From JAGTRP01 sp035255045 (GTDB lineage Bacteria > Pseudomonadota > Gammaproteobacteria > Burkholderiales > Rhodocyclaceae), in the NCBI GenBank assembly GCA_035255045.1, contig DATFAA010000142.1:1-64000 (forward strand): DNA of 64,000 bases, in the 5' to 3' direction. Shown piece after piece: positions 8,244 through 18,218 of the stretch. Both the position numbers and the translations under genes were made by a program. The stretch's first letter is position 1. Each line of letters begins with the position of its first letter. The notes beneath the pieces were generated by a model. It did no database searches, was not told the origin of the DNA, and saw only the letters and a list, made by a program, of their open reading frames with translations.

Positions 8244-11200
8244 CTAGCGCTGCAGATGGCATGAGACGGCTGCTTGAATCGGCATCTCCTGAGCGACCGG
8301 GAATTCAACAAAGAACGTTGCCCCCTGCCCCGGGGCGCTTTCTGCCCAGATCTTGCCCTGCATGCGCTCGACGGCCTTCCTGGCGATAGCGAGCCCCACC
8401 CCGCTTCCCGGATACTCGTCGTAAGTGTGGAGGCGACGAAATATCTCGAATATCTTGTCGTGGTACACCATGTCGAATCCAATCCCGTTGTCTTCCACCC
8501 AGATACGACAAATCGCGCCGTCAATCCTGGCGCCTATTTCGATGCGCGGCAGGGTCGCCCCCGCGGAGTATTTGACGGCGTTCCCAATGAGGTTGCGCAA
8601 GACTTGGACAAGACCATGGTGGTTGGCCTGCACAGAGGAGAGACCCGGTGGAAAGTCGAGATGAACCGCTGCACCCATATCACGGATATCTTCCTCCATT
8701 TCCTCCAGGACTTGGCGCATCACGGCCTCCACCTCCACTGCTTCAAGGTCGAGGAGATTGTGCTCGATCTGAGCATGGGAGAGGAGGTCTTCAATGAGGG
8801 CGGACAGTCGCTGCGCGTTGCGCCGGATGAAATCGAGGAACATGATCCCATCCCCCTCCAGGCGGTCTCGATAATCTCTCTCCAGCAGCGTGCTGAAGCT
8901 GTTAATCCGCCCCAGCGGCCCCTTCATATCGTGTGACGCAGCGTAGGTAAAGCCTTGAAGCTCCTTGTTGATGGCCGCGAGCTCAGCCGTACGCTCCTCT
9001 ACCCGACGCTCCAACTCGGCATTGAGACGCTCCACTTCCATCTTGGCCTGGAGTCGCTCAAGGGACAGGGCTACGAAAAACGCGACCGTTCGGAGGAAGT
9101 CGATTTCTTCCACGGTGAAAGCACTGCGCTGCTTACTGCCAATGGAGAACGTCCCTAGCAACGTACCATCGGTCGCCAGCAGGGGGTGGCAGGTGTAGGC
9201 ACGAATCCCTAGACCACGAATCAACGAAGACTGCTCGTCCCGATTGATGTGCTCTGAGTCCAGGACCAGGAATTTCCGACTGGCGGCGACCCTGCCGCAG
9301 ATTCCCTGGCCTAGCTCAAGCCTGCCGAGGCGCTCCTTGTCCGCCCGATCTACCCCGAACGAAGCCAGCAGTTCCAGGTCGCCGCGCCTTGCGTCCATGC
9401 GGAAATAGAAGCCGATATCCGCATCCAAGTGACTGCGGATGCGATCGAAGACGCTGTGGGCCAAGGTAGCCCTGTCATACCAGTTGAGGAGCAGGCTGGA
9501 AGCAATTTTTCGCAGCATCACTTGGCGCTGAGTATGGCGCTCAAGGTCGTGCTCGGTCTGCTTGCGTTCGGTGACGTCCCAGTAGATCCCACGCAGCAAG
9601 ACCGGATGACCATCTCGATCGAAATGGGGCTTAGCTTGAGACGCTATCCAACGATACGATCCATTCGGCATGCGGAAGCGGCACTCCTGGCTGAAGACCG
9701 GCCATGCTGTTGGGCCGCTCTTGAGCGCCAAGACAAAGCCAGGCAAGTCTTCCGGATGGATGCGCTCGAAAAGCTGGGATTCGGCGAGGCTCTCCGGCAA
9801 CCCCAGTTCAAGGCTACCTGGCCCCCTGTGTGTCAACTGGCCGGCTGCCAGGTCGTATTCGAACACGCTCATGCGGGCGGCAGACAAGGCCAAGCGTAGA
9901 CTCTCCTCGCTGCGGCGGACCGAGAGTTCGGTGGCCTTGCGTTCGGTAATATCGAGAGCCGCGCAGGTAACGCCAATGATGTCGCCCTCCCGGGAACGTA
10001 GCGGGTCTACTACGAGTTCGAAGTGGTGCTCCTTTCCCTGACGTTGAAGCGCGATTTCCTGGCGCTGGCCTTGCCCTGTTGCCATTACCACCCGCTTGAT
10101 GGCTTCAATCCGGACGGCATCCTCGGCGCGCTCAAGGACATCGCAGTCGTGCTTGCCAAGTACCTTCGTCGAGCCATCAGTAAGAGTTGAGTTATAAATC
10201 CAGGTGTAACGTAGCTGTTGGTCCTGGCTGAAAGCAGTGACGGACGCGGCCTTGAGGGCAGTCTGCAGACGCTCCATAGCGAGGCACGACGCATCCTGGG
10301 CCTGCTTCAGGTCATCGATGTCGGTGGAGGTTCCAAACCACTTGAGAATTCGCCCCTCGCTGTCGGTCAGCGGCACTGCCCGATTCCGGAACCAGCGGTA
10401 GGTGCCATCGTAGCGACGGAGTCGGAATTCCAAGTCGTAGTGTTTCGTCCCGTCCTGTACAGCATGCCAAGCCGCCCGCGGTCCGGCCTGATCCTCGGGA
10501 TGGACGGCATCCAACCAGCCGCCAGCCAAGTTGGCTGCTGCAGGAATTCCTGTGTAGGAGACCCATTGCGGGCTTACATAATCGCAGGCTCCACCGGCAT
10601 CACACGTCCACACCAACTGAGGCAGGGATTCGCTTAGTTGGCGGAATTGAGCCTCCTGGTCGATCAGTTTCCTTTCGGCTGCCTTGCGGTCGCTGATGTC
10701 GATTCCGAGCCCCACGACGTAGGGGTCGCCCCCGATCATCGTCCGGCGTCCAGTGAAGTAGTAGGGAATGTGATGGCCGTCCCGGGTCGGAAGCATAGCC
10801 TCTGCGGACGCCTCGCCGGTCTCGAAAGCTTCCGTGATTCGCTCACGAAGAACGGCAGCAGTGTCCGGGTCGAACGTGTCCAAGGCCTGCATCTGGGCGA
10901 CTTCATCGGAACGGTACCCCGTCACTTCGCAGAGCCGATTGTTCCAGCGGGCATAGCGACCGCTCCTGTCGAACATATAGAAGATGCCCGGCAGGCTGTT
11001 GATGATATCGTTGGAGAACTGGATTTCCTGGCGCAAGGCCGCTTCGGCGTGCTTGCGCTTGGTGATATCGTCCGCGGCGATGATTATCCCGCCGATCGCC
11101 CCTCGCTCATCCTGCCACGGATAGACCATCCAGCTCAGCCATAGCTGAGTTCCATCGCGTCGTACCCACAGTTCCTCGCTGTTCTCTTGCCGATGACCGC

Positions 11201-12302
11201 CCAGTGCGGCTCGGTGTACGGTTTTCCAGTGCTCCGGCAAGTCCGGAAACACCTCGTAGTGGTTGCGGCCGATCAAACTACCGCAGGATTTCCCATATCG
11301 TTCTTGCCAGCGCCTGCTGGTCGCCAGGTAATTCATCTGCCGGTCCAACATGGCAACGGCAGTCGGAGCCTCTTCGACAAAAATCCGAAACTGGCCCAAG
11401 ACGTTCTTCAGTTCTCTCGTGCGCGTCTCGACGAGCCGTTCCAGCCAGATCTCATGCTCCATTAACGCCCGAACCGGCGCTTGGACCTGGCTTGCGAAGA
11501 AAGCGCGGTAGATCATCCAATACGCGGATGTTTTGTAAACATGGCCCAGAAGGTTAAAGATGTCCGTGACCGCGCCATACAAGGTGAAGAAGAGGCCAGC
11601 GAGCGCTAGAGTCCAGGCCGCGGCGCCCAGCCACATGCTGGTACCCGAGTTATCTCTTTTGCCGCGCCAAAAAAAGATGACGCCAGCACCGGCATAGACT
11701 GCCGAAAACAGATACTCCGCTGCAATCTTGAACGGAGTAAGACCTCGACCCTCGATAAATGTGCGCGGAAACCAGTCGTCGTGGCATAGCCCAACCCACC
11801 AAGTCGCCGCAGCCCCGATGATTGCCAAAGACATCGTCAGGTAGCAACGGAGCCGGGACCAATGCTCAGCCGATACGAACAGTAGGAGCGTAATGCCAAA
11901 CGCGCCGCCTAGCCGCTCCGCAAACCAGAAATAGATGGCCTTTTCGGGGCCACTTGGCGTAACAAAGTCCGGCATCCCCTTGTAGGACAAGGTATGGGCA
12001 AAGAGTGCCAAGCCGGCATAGAGAAAGGAAGCACCGATGATCATCGCCTCGCTGTTCCGCGAACTGGCGCGAAGATTCCACCCCAGAGCGACGACCATGG
12101 CACAAACGGCCAAGGACAAGAATTCCAGACCCGTGTGCAGGGGCAGGTAGTTGGCCGGATTGTCAAAAAACTGGGTACCCGACAACCCCGGCGCGAGAAC
12201 AATCAGCAACGTCCACACAGCCGGCCAGGCCAGGGGCCAAGACGAGGCAGGGATTTTGGCGTAAGGCACCGTCGGCACCAGTGCAGGCTGGGGGGTTAAC
12301 AT
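8244..12302 (-). CDS. MASE3 multi-PAS/GAF membrane histidine kinase
   Basis: 1352 residues. Order: MASE3-type membrane sensor (~residues 25-285, several helices, with TLSYKGMPDF and RGLTPFKIAAEY); five PAS-like modules between ~305 and ~925, several ending in the PAC-type DITxRK motif; a GAF domain (~940-1090); a HisKA dimerisation helix with ASHDMKGPLG (phospho-His ~1122); and an HATPase with NLIGNAVKY, DNGIGF and GVGLAIARK (to ~1335). There is no receiver domain, so it must signal to a separate regulator. The ligand is unknown. The start ATG 12302 has no strong Shine-Dalgarno. It is followed upstream by a related MASE3 hybrid kinase in the same orientation. Confidence 0.9.
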   Translation of the reverse strand: MLTPQPALVPTVPYAKIPASSWPLAWPAVWTLLIVLAPGLSGTQFFDNPANYLPLHTGLEFLSLAVCAMVVALGWNLRASSRNSEAMIIGASFLYAGLALFAHTLSYKGMPDFVTPSGPEKAIYFWFAERLGGAFGITLLLFVSAEHWSRLRCYLTMSLAIIGAAATWWVGLCHDDWFPRTFIEGRGLTPFKIAAEYLFSAVYAGAGVIFFWRGKRDNSGTSMWLGAAAWTLALAGLFFTLYGAVTDIFNLLGHVYKTSAYWMIYRAFFASQVQAPVRALMEHEIWLERLVETRTRELKNVLGQFRIFVEEAPTAVAMLDRQMNYLATSRRWQERYGKSCGSLIGRNHYEVFPDLPEHWKTVHRAALGGHRQENSEELWVRRDGTQLWLSWMVYPWQDERGAIGGIIIAADDITKRKHAEAALRQEIQFSNDIINSLPGIFYMFDRSGRYARWNNRLCEVTGYRSDEVAQMQALDTFDPDTAAVLRERITEAFETGEASAEAMLPTRDGHHIPYYFTGRRTMIGGDPYVVGLGIDISDRKAAERKLIDQEAQFRQLSESLPQLVWTCDAGGACDYVSPQWVSYTGIPAAANLAGGWLDAVHPEDQAGPRAAWHAVQDGTKHYDLEFRLRRYDGTYRWFRNRAVPLTDSEGRILKWFGTSTDIDDLKQAQDASCLAMERLQTALKAASVTAFSQDQQLRYTWIYNSTLTDGSTKVLGKHDCDVLERAEDAVRIEAIKRVVMATGQGQRQEIALQRQGKEHHFELVVDPLRSREGDIIGVTCAALDITERKATELSVRRSEESLRLALSAARMSVFEYDLAAGQLTHRGPGSLELGLPESLAESQLFERIHPEDLPGFVLALKSGPTAWPVFSQECRFRMPNGSYRWIASQAKPHFDRDGHPVLLRGIYWDVTERKQTEHDLERHTQRQVMLRKIASSLLLNWYDRATLAHSVFDRIRSHLDADIGFYFRMDARRGDLELLASFGVDRADKERLGRLELGQGICGRVAASRKFLVLDSEHINRDEQSSLIRGLGIRAYTCHPLLATDGTLLGTFSIGSKQRSAFTVEEIDFLRTVAFFVALSLERLQAKMEVERLNAELERRVEERTAELAAINKELQGFTYAASHDMKGPLGRINSFSTLLERDYRDRLEGDGIMFLDFIRRNAQRLSALIEDLLSHAQIEHNLLDLEAVEVEAVMRQVLEEMEEDIRDMGAAVHLDFPPGLSSVQANHHGLVQVLRNLIGNAVKYSAGATLPRIEIGARIDGAICRIWVEDNGIGFDMVYHDKIFEIFRRLHTYDEYPGSGVGLAIARKAVERMQGKIWAESAPGQGATFFVEFPVAQEMPIQAAVSCHLQR

Positions 12303-12655
12303 GATCCAGGATCAGTTATTTCATATGGCGTTCAGCAATTTTGGTCGGCCATGACGGGCCAAACCTCTCCGCAACGCCTTGTACTCTTGGGGAAATATAA
12401 TTATACGGCATATGGAACCTTATCAGCGGGCGTATTCCTACGGTAGGTCAGCACTTCTCTCGTCCTCGCCAGTCCTGACCCCACGCAATGCTTGAACGCT
12501 GTCAGGCCCGGCCGAAGGATCGGCTTACGGACAGTCAGCGGCAACAGCCCAATGTCCTGCAGCCTGAAAGGCGTTCCACTGTCCGTTCCACGCCTGCGCG
12601 AGGACGCTTCTGCCATGGCCATGCAGCTGTCTGACTGGCACGCTGCTCGTCCCTC
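12303..12655. other. 353-bp spacer between the two MASE3 kinases
   Basis: Probable promoter region for the 8244-12302 gene. On the minus strand a TATAAT box occurs at about 12392-12397, ~90 bp upstream of the start; no good -35 box was found. A 73-codon open frame on the minus strand has no recognisable product. Confidence 0.35.
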
Positions 12656-15082
12656 TTACTCCTGCAATACAGGTCTAGGCAGGTCGAGCCACTTCAGGAG
12701 AATGGAGTAGAGCGCTTCGGGATCAACCGGCTTCGATACGAAGTCATTCATGCCGGCGGCGAGGCACCTCTCCCGATCCTCACCAAACGCGTTGGCAGTC
12801 ATGGCCAGGATCGGGGTGCCCTTCTGTCCGTCGATCTGCCGGATCTTCCGGGTTGCCTCTACCCCATCCAGGATGGGCATCTGCATGTCCATCAGAATAA
12901 GGTCGTACCGGGTCTGTTGAACCTTATCGATTGCTTCCGCCCCGTTGGCGGCCACGTCAATAACAAGCCCGGTATCGGCCAAGACATCCAAGGCGACCAG
13001 TTGGTTGATCTCGTCGTCTTCGGCCAGCAGGACTCTCCGGCCACCATGCTTCCGGAGCAGGACTACCTCGGGCGGTTCTTCAAAGGCTCGTGTCTTGACC
13101 GCAACCGATTTGGCGGTCCCCCTGCCCAGCTTCGCTGTGAACCAGAAGAGACTGCCCTTTCCAGGTTTGCTCTCTGCGCCCGCTTCTCCTCCCATCAGAC
13201 CTGCCAAGCGTCGGCTGATCGATAGCCCCAGCCCCGTGCCGCCGTACTGGCGCGTGGTTGAGGTATCGGCTTGGTGAAATGGTTGGAATAGCTGGGCCAG
13301 CGATTGCGCATCGATCCCAACACCGGTGTCGTGGACTTCAAACCGGATGAGAAGAAGGTCGTCCTGTTCCTCCAGCAGCCGGGTCCGTAACGATACGGTT
13401 CCGTGATCTGTGAATTTGACGGCATTGCCTGCATAGTTCAGCAAGGCTTGCCGCAGCCGGGTTGGGTCCCCCCTCAGCCAGGTCGGCACGTCGCCATAGT
13501 CGATATCGACCGTGAGGCCCTTCGATTCCGCAGACTCGGTGATCAATGACCGGACGTGATCCAGAACGGTGCTAATGGGAAAATCGGTCTGCTCCAGTTC
13601 CATGCGTCCCGCCTCGATCTTGGAGAGGTCCAGGATGTCATTGATGATGGAGAGCAAATGCTTTCCAGCGTTGTGGATCTTGTCCAGCCGCTCCATCTGC
13701 CTCGGTGTAGGATGATCCCGCTGCAGCAGGTGGGTCAAGCCAATGATGGCGTTCATCGGCGTTCGGATTTCATGGCTCATGTTGGCCAGGAAAGCGCTTT
13801 TTGCCTGGTTGGCTGCCTCGGCGGATTGCTTTGCGTCCTCCAGGGCATTGAGCAGTCGTTGGTGTTCCGTCACATCTTGCAGGGTGCCGCCGACATGAGT
13901 CGTTTCGCCTCGATGATTACGGTACGCCTTACCACGAATTTCACCGCACCAGGATTCGCCGGTATTCCGACTGAGGCACACCATCAGCGAAATGGGCACA
14001 TCATCGGTGACGGCTCGCCAAATTGAAGCTACTAGCTCCTTCCGATCCGCGTCCCGCAGCGGCGCAACCAAGCACTCCAGGCTAGGTGAGGCTGACGGAG
14101 GCATGTTGAGAAAGCTGGCGACTTTCGCATCCCATTGCCATTCGCCGCTTCCCAGGTTCCATTCCCAACGGCCAAGCTTTGCCAGTTGCTGGCTTTCCAG
14201 CAAGTGCTCCTCGCTTTCTTTAAGCTCCCGAAACAGCAAGTGGACCGGATCGCGAAGGGCGGTCACGACCACGGCCTTGTATATCAGGAAGAAGGTCCCG
14301 ATCTTGAAGAGGTGTCCGAGTTCGTTGAAAGAATCGCTCATCTCGTCAGACACGTAGAGAGTGAAACAGAGCTCGGAGGCAATGGTGAGTGCCAAGGACC
14401 ACTGAATCAGGCGATAGACCCGGGGATCGAAGAGGCGACGCCGCCAGTGCAACAAACCGAGTCCAGCGACCAGCAAAGCGCAGATGACGTATTCGCTGAT
14501 GATCTTGAACATCGTCAGGCCCTGGCCGGGTACGAAGCAGACCGGGAAGCTTCTGAAGTACAGGATTGACATCGCCACGCTGCCGGTGACCAGCGCAAAG
14601 CCGCTCGCCACTACGGGCAGATTCAGGCGGCCAGCGGTCCCCAGAAAGCCGAAAGCGAGCAGCATGGTGATCGCTTCCATATAGCGGGCGGCTATCCAGA
14701 ACTGGGGCGCGTAATAGTCGTAATCAGTGAAAATCGGCATCCCCTTGAACGAGAGGACGTGCAGGGCATCAAGGAAGCCGATGAAGAGATAAGCCGTACC
14801 GACGAAGAGAAGATACTGATTGCGGATGTGCTCCCAGGTATTGAGGAGAATGACGAAAACCGTAACCGCTATGAAAATGCTGAACAATTCAGCAGCACTA
14901 TGGAACAGAAGGTAGTTGTAAGGGGCGGTCAGACCTACCAGTACCACAAGAAATGTAAAGCCGATCGCTTCAGCAACCGAGATATCGAGACGGGCCCGTA
15001 GCCATGCGACAAAACCACGCTCATGGCGCGGCTGTCGAAGTTCGGATTGGGACAAGGAGGCCCTGCTAGGGAAGTCAGACAT
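12656..15082 (-). CDS. MASE3 hybrid histidine kinase with receiver domain
   Basis: 808 residues from ATG 15082, chosen for AGGAAA seven bases upstream over an ATG at 15112. Order: MASE3 membrane sensor (~25-275, with HVLSFKGMPIF and GQGLTMFKIISEY), a PAS module (~290-400), HisKA with the classical SHEIRTPMN (His ~436), HATPase with NYAGNAVKFTD and GTGLGLSISRRL, and a C-terminal receiver (~680-800, acceptor Asp in LILMDMQMP ~730, Lys in FVSKP). A phosphorelay to a separate Hpt protein is expected but none is encoded here. The MASE3 part is clearly related to that of the neighbouring kinase. Confidence 0.92.
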   Translation of the reverse strand: MSDFPSRASLSQSELRQPRHERGFVAWLRARLDISVAEAIGFTFLVVLVGLTAPYNYLLFHSAAELFSIFIAVTVFVILLNTWEHIRNQYLLFVGTAYLFIGFLDALHVLSFKGMPIFTDYDYYAPQFWIAARYMEAITMLLAFGFLGTAGRLNLPVVASGFALVTGSVAMSILYFRSFPVCFVPGQGLTMFKIISEYVICALLVAGLGLLHWRRRLFDPRVYRLIQWSLALTIASELCFTLYVSDEMSDSFNELGHLFKIGTFFLIYKAVVVTALRDPVHLLFRELKESEEHLLESQQLAKLGRWEWNLGSGEWQWDAKVASFLNMPPSASPSLECLVAPLRDADRKELVASIWRAVTDDVPISLMVCLSRNTGESWCGEIRGKAYRNHRGETTHVGGTLQDVTEHQRLLNALEDAKQSAEAANQAKSAFLANMSHEIRTPMNAIIGLTHLLQRDHPTPRQMERLDKIHNAGKHLLSIINDILDLSKIEAGRMELEQTDFPISTVLDHVRSLITESAESKGLTVDIDYGDVPTWLRGDPTRLRQALLNYAGNAVKFTDHGTVSLRTRLLEEQDDLLLIRFEVHDTGVGIDAQSLAQLFQPFHQADTSTTRQYGGTGLGLSISRRLAGLMGGEAGAESKPGKGSLFWFTAKLGRGTAKSVAVKTRAFEEPPEVVLLRKHGGRRVLLAEDDEINQLVALDVLADTGLVIDVAANGAEAIDKVQQTRYDLILMDMQMPILDGVEATRKIRQIDGQKGTPILAMTANAFGEDRERCLAAGMNDFVSKPVDPEALYSILLKWLDLPRPVLQE

Positions 15083-15481
15083 GTCTTGTTTCCTGTTTCT
15101 TAGCCGTCTCAATGTAGTCTTCGATCGAGTATTTCGAAGCCGGGCTCAGACCGACGCTGCGACGCGTAACCCGAATGTTGCCGAGGATATTCGAATGATA
15201 TTCGGATTATTGCCATAGGCGAGACATAGCTCGAGTTTATGCCAAGGGCGTGTGGCGCATCAAATGGCGAACCCGGCCTGGGCGCGGTTGAATGATCAAT
15301 ATCCATGCGCAGCAGCAACTTCTACGCAGCCATGCGGCGGCCTGACCCGTACATTATTCGGCGGTTCAGCCCCCGCGAATACTATGACTTTCGGCTGGAT
15401 TGATTGCCCTGAAAAATAGGAGCATCATGAATGTACAGTAACCACTGTATATATGGATTTCCATACATAGACGGCGGAAAA
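15083..15481. other. 399-bp intergenic region with two operator-like inverted repeats
   Basis: Contains the minus-strand promoter region of the hybrid kinase and, near its right end, two perfect inverted repeats: ACAGT-AACC-ACTGT at 15435-15448 and TATGGA-TT-TCCATA at 15452-15465. These lie 17-47 bp upstream of the small plus-strand gene at 15482, so they could bind a dimeric regulator. No other gene was seen. Confidence 0.45.
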
Positions 15482-15673
15482 ATGAAATTCAAGCCTTTTC
15501 TCCCTGGTGCTATTGACATCTCGGATGAAGACGCGAAGTTGGCCGCCGAGCTTCGTCGGATCGCCTGTGAAGTGGAACGGGGAGCAGTCCGGCAGCTGGT
15601 CATAACACTGATTCGCCCGGATGGCACTATAGAGCGCCTGGGTAATTCCCACAGCACTGCCAAGGCCCACTGA
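15482..15673 (+). CDS. Small hypothetical protein, 63 residues
   Basis: MKFKPFLPGAIDISDEDAKL... is acidic in its first half and ends in a short beta-rich stretch (RQLVITLIRPDGTIERLG). GGCGGAAAA precedes ATG 15482; the longer reading from 15431 would cover the inverted repeats and is less likely. I do not recognise the family. Codon use is like the surroundings, and the upstream palindromes suggest it is regulated. Confidence 0.5.
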   Translation: MKFKPFLPGAIDISDEDAKLAAELRRIACEVERGAVRQLVITLIRPDGTIERLGNSHSTAKAH

Positions 15674-15880
15674 CGTCTATCGACCATGTCTTCCCTGCCG
15701 GGGCGGCTGGCAGTTGGTCTTCTTTGACGGATCAGGGAAGATGTTGGCATGGTTGCAGCAACCCCCATGAGATGACTGGTGTGACTTGATGAGCGTCAGG
15801 CCGGAAGCAAGGTTTTATGCCAGCAGGCCGAACGTGAAACCACGAGACGGCTTGGTCAAGCAAATAGCCATAGCCCCCTA

Positions 15881-16931
15881 GAGCGGATTTATCCTGAGCG
15901 GCCATAGCCGGCATGTTGGATATATCGGTCGCATTGCTCAGAGGGGAAGTGATCAAGGAGCGCCCCGAAGGCTGACCACAAGGTCTCGATGGTTCGGGCG
16001 GCGGTTTTGCGCAGCAGCGTTTTGAGTTTGGCGAAGACCTGCTCGATTGGGTTGTAGTCTGGACTGTAAGGCGGCAAGTAGCGCCACTGGGCGCCGGTAG
16101 CTTCGATAGCTGCCTGGATACCGGCGACCTTGTGGGAACCGAGGTTATCCATGACGACGATGTCGCCGGGCCGTAGTTCGGGTACCAGCGCCTGTTCCAC
16201 CCAAGCCCGGAAGACCCGTCCATTGATGGGGCCGTCGAACACGAGAGGGGCTTTCAAGCCCTCGTTACGCAAGGCACAGATGAAGGTCGTAGTACGCCAA
16301 TGTCCATAGGGTGCCCGACCGATACAGCGAGTCCCTCTTGGGGAGCGCCCCCGGGTCGAGGTCATGTCGGTGGTGGCCCAGGTTTCATCCAGAAATACCA
16401 GGCGCTTGCGTTCCAGGCCGGGCACCAGGGCTGCCCAAGCCTGTCGGGCCTGAGCTACGTCCGGACGGGTTTGCTCCGCGGCGTGCAGCGACTTTTTTTG
16501 AGGGTCAGCCCGAGCCGGGCCAGAGCCTTGCACATCGTGCTGACGCAGACCCGCACGCCATGTTCGCCTTCCAGCCACTGGCACAGGTCCCTTAGGGTCT
16601 GGTCCGTCTTCGCTTCGACCTGAGCGGTGAGCGCCGCCTCAAGGCCCAGCAGCCGGGAGGGCGTATGGCTGCATTGGGGGCGCGATGAACTTTCCCCGGT
16701 CTTGCGGCGCCGGGAGCGGGCCCGGGATACGAACGATTCGCTCACGCCAAAACGGACTGCTACCTCACGGATCGAACCGCGGGCCCCGAGGACCCGGTCC
16801 CGCAAATCCTGTCCGTAAGCCTGGCCACGATGCCAACTCATCACGCTGCCTCCGACAACAGACAGAGTCTGAGCCGCCAGCAAACCCATTGGTTCGCTCA
16901 ACCTTCCAAGCTAGTCAGAGGAAAACCGCTC
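15881..16931 (-). mobile_element. IS630-family insertion sequence
   Basis: The element is bounded by TA dinucleotides (15879-15880 and 16932-16933), the expected TA target duplication of IS630/Tc1-mariner elements. Terminal inverted repeats begin GAGCGGATTT on the left and GAGCGGTTTT (complement) on the right. Length 1051 bp with one transposase gene on the minus strand. Confidence 0.9.
15889..16841 (-). CDS. IS630-family transposase, read through a -1 frameshift
   Basis: The N-terminal frame (from MSWHRGQAYGQDLRDRVL at 16841) has an HTH domain (EVAVRFGVSESFVSR) and a second DNA-binding part (GVRVCVSTMCKALARLGLTL). The C-terminal frame carries the DDE core: LVFLDETWA (first Asp), VVMDNLGSHK (second Asp) and LPPYSPDYNPIEQVF (Glu). 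The frames meet at a run of seven A (T7 at 16493-16499 on the plus strand), where -1 slippage joins LTLKK to KSLHAAEQ. Such slippage is common in this family, so I treat it as programmed and the gene as potentially functional. Confidence 0.85.
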
Positions 16932-17172
16932 TAGCTCTTCTCTTGTCGGAAAAGATGGCGCTGAGCTAGAGGTTCCACAGGGATTCAGACGCTTGCTGCT
17001 CGATCCTGTTGGATGGCCGGAGAAAAGTACTTGTCACGGATGGCTATTGATTCGGGCGCTCAAAGGGCTCATGTCCTAAGATGGTATTCAGTCCAGCCTA
17101 AGGGCGCCGAATTCCATCGTCTGTCACCGGCACTACGTCTTTGCGCGGCGTGAAAAGGAGAATCGGTCGGGC

Positions 17173-17847
17173 TCACTGCACGAATCTGCCGGATGCAATT
17201 GCCACCCGGGCTTTCTCCAAGGTGCTCACCTCGTGGGCGAAGCGCCAAACATGAATGGCTTCGACGACCGGGGGAATACAAGCAGTCAATCGCCGTCGTT
17301 GATCTAAAGTCCGGACCATATCTTCCCAGGCCGGCGGCAGGAGCGGTGACCCCAGAAGAAATATCGGCAGGAATAGGGTCCCGGCGTCGGACAGGTTAAC
17401 GAGGCCCAGCCAATGGTCCTGCAAGTGCGCCATCCCCAGCAGGAAACCGGAACACCACATCGAGCCATCCTCGTCGGGCTGCCCTTCGCTCCGATTCACC
17501 GTTGCAACCAGGGGCGAGAACCCCACATCCGATTCCGCCAAGGACAGTAGGATGTCGTCCAGCATGTGGACGACGGAGGACGTCAGGCGGTATTCCTGGG
17601 CTGGCGTCCTGAACTTGACAGGCGCCAGGGGTGAATTGCTCCAGACCAGGGGCAGCCACTCTTCCTGCCCCGTCTCGAAGGATGAGAGGGCTACACAGGT
17701 TAGGTATCCATGCAGGACATCCAGGCTCCGGAGACTGCCCGGGGCAGCCCTGGAGCCGAGAAAGGATTCCAGTTCGACTATTTCCTCCTGGGACAAGGAC
17801 AGCGCCGGTAGGCGATAGCGAGGATGGCTGACGGGTGAGATTGTCAT
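17173..17847 (-). CDS. UPF0149 (YgfB/YecA-like) family protein
   Basis: 224 residues from ATG 17847. Features of the family are SLRSLDVLHGYLTCVAL near the N terminus and WCSGFLLGMAHLQDHW in the middle; the all-helical UPF0149 fold has no assigned enzyme activity. Its ATG overlaps the stop of the upstream small gene (ATGA), so the two are translationally coupled. It lacks the C-terminal SEC-C zinc motif seen in YecA. Confidence 0.8.
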   Translation of the reverse strand: MTISPVSHPRYRLPALSLSQEEIVELESFLGSRAAPGSLRSLDVLHGYLTCVALSSFETGQEEWLPLVWSNSPLAPVKFRTPAQEYRLTSSVVHMLDDILLSLAESDVGFSPLVATVNRSEGQPDEDGSMWCSGFLLGMAHLQDHWLGLVNLSDAGTLFLPIFLLGSPLLPPAWEDMVRTLDQRRRLTACIPPVVEAIHVWRFAHEVSTLEKARVAIASGRFVQ

Positions 17848-18218
17848 GATGTCGGACCAAATACCCATGAGACCAGACCACCTTTAAGTTGCTGCACCGA
17901 CTCGGTGCGGCGCCCCCGGATTCCGGGCTGCTGGATTACCGCCTCGAGGGCTTGGAATCCACCGCTACGCAGCCCTCCTTGGGGCCGCGGCCCGAAGGCT
18001 ATGTCGAGCGCCGTCATCTCCTTGATGCTGCCGAGGTCGAGCACGGGCGGATGGGTCTCTTCTTCTACTGGCCAACCAGCTTGGCAGCACAGGCGTGCCG
18101 TGTAACCAGTCAGGGTATAGCGCAAGATTTTAGGCGCCACGGCAAGGCAGCGACGCTTTCCGCCCTGAATATGCAACAGTTGGCGCTCCCTGATCGCCTG
18201 AATCACGCTCTTCTTCAT
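17844..18218 (-). CDS. Small protein of unknown function, coupled to UPF0149 gene
   Basis: 124 residues. The first 80 residues (KKSVIQAIRERQLLHIQG, APKILRYTLTGYTARLCCQA, LGSIKEMTALDIAF) resemble the core of short WYL-like proteins, like the gene at 7348-7665. The last 45 residues are basic and probably disordered. It overlaps the UPF0149 gene by 4 bp. Function is not known. Confidence 0.55.
   Translation of the reverse strand: MKKSVIQAIRERQLLHIQGGKRRCLAVAPKILRYTLTGYTARLCCQAGWPVEEETHPPVLDLGSIKEMTALDIAFGPRPQGGLRSGGFQALEAVIQQPGIRGRRTESVQQLKGGLVSWVFGPTS

Noticed and set aside
16493..16499. Frameshift in the IS630 transposase as a disabling mutation
   Set aside because: The two frames meet exactly at seven A, a typical -1 slippage site of the family, and both halves are otherwise complete.
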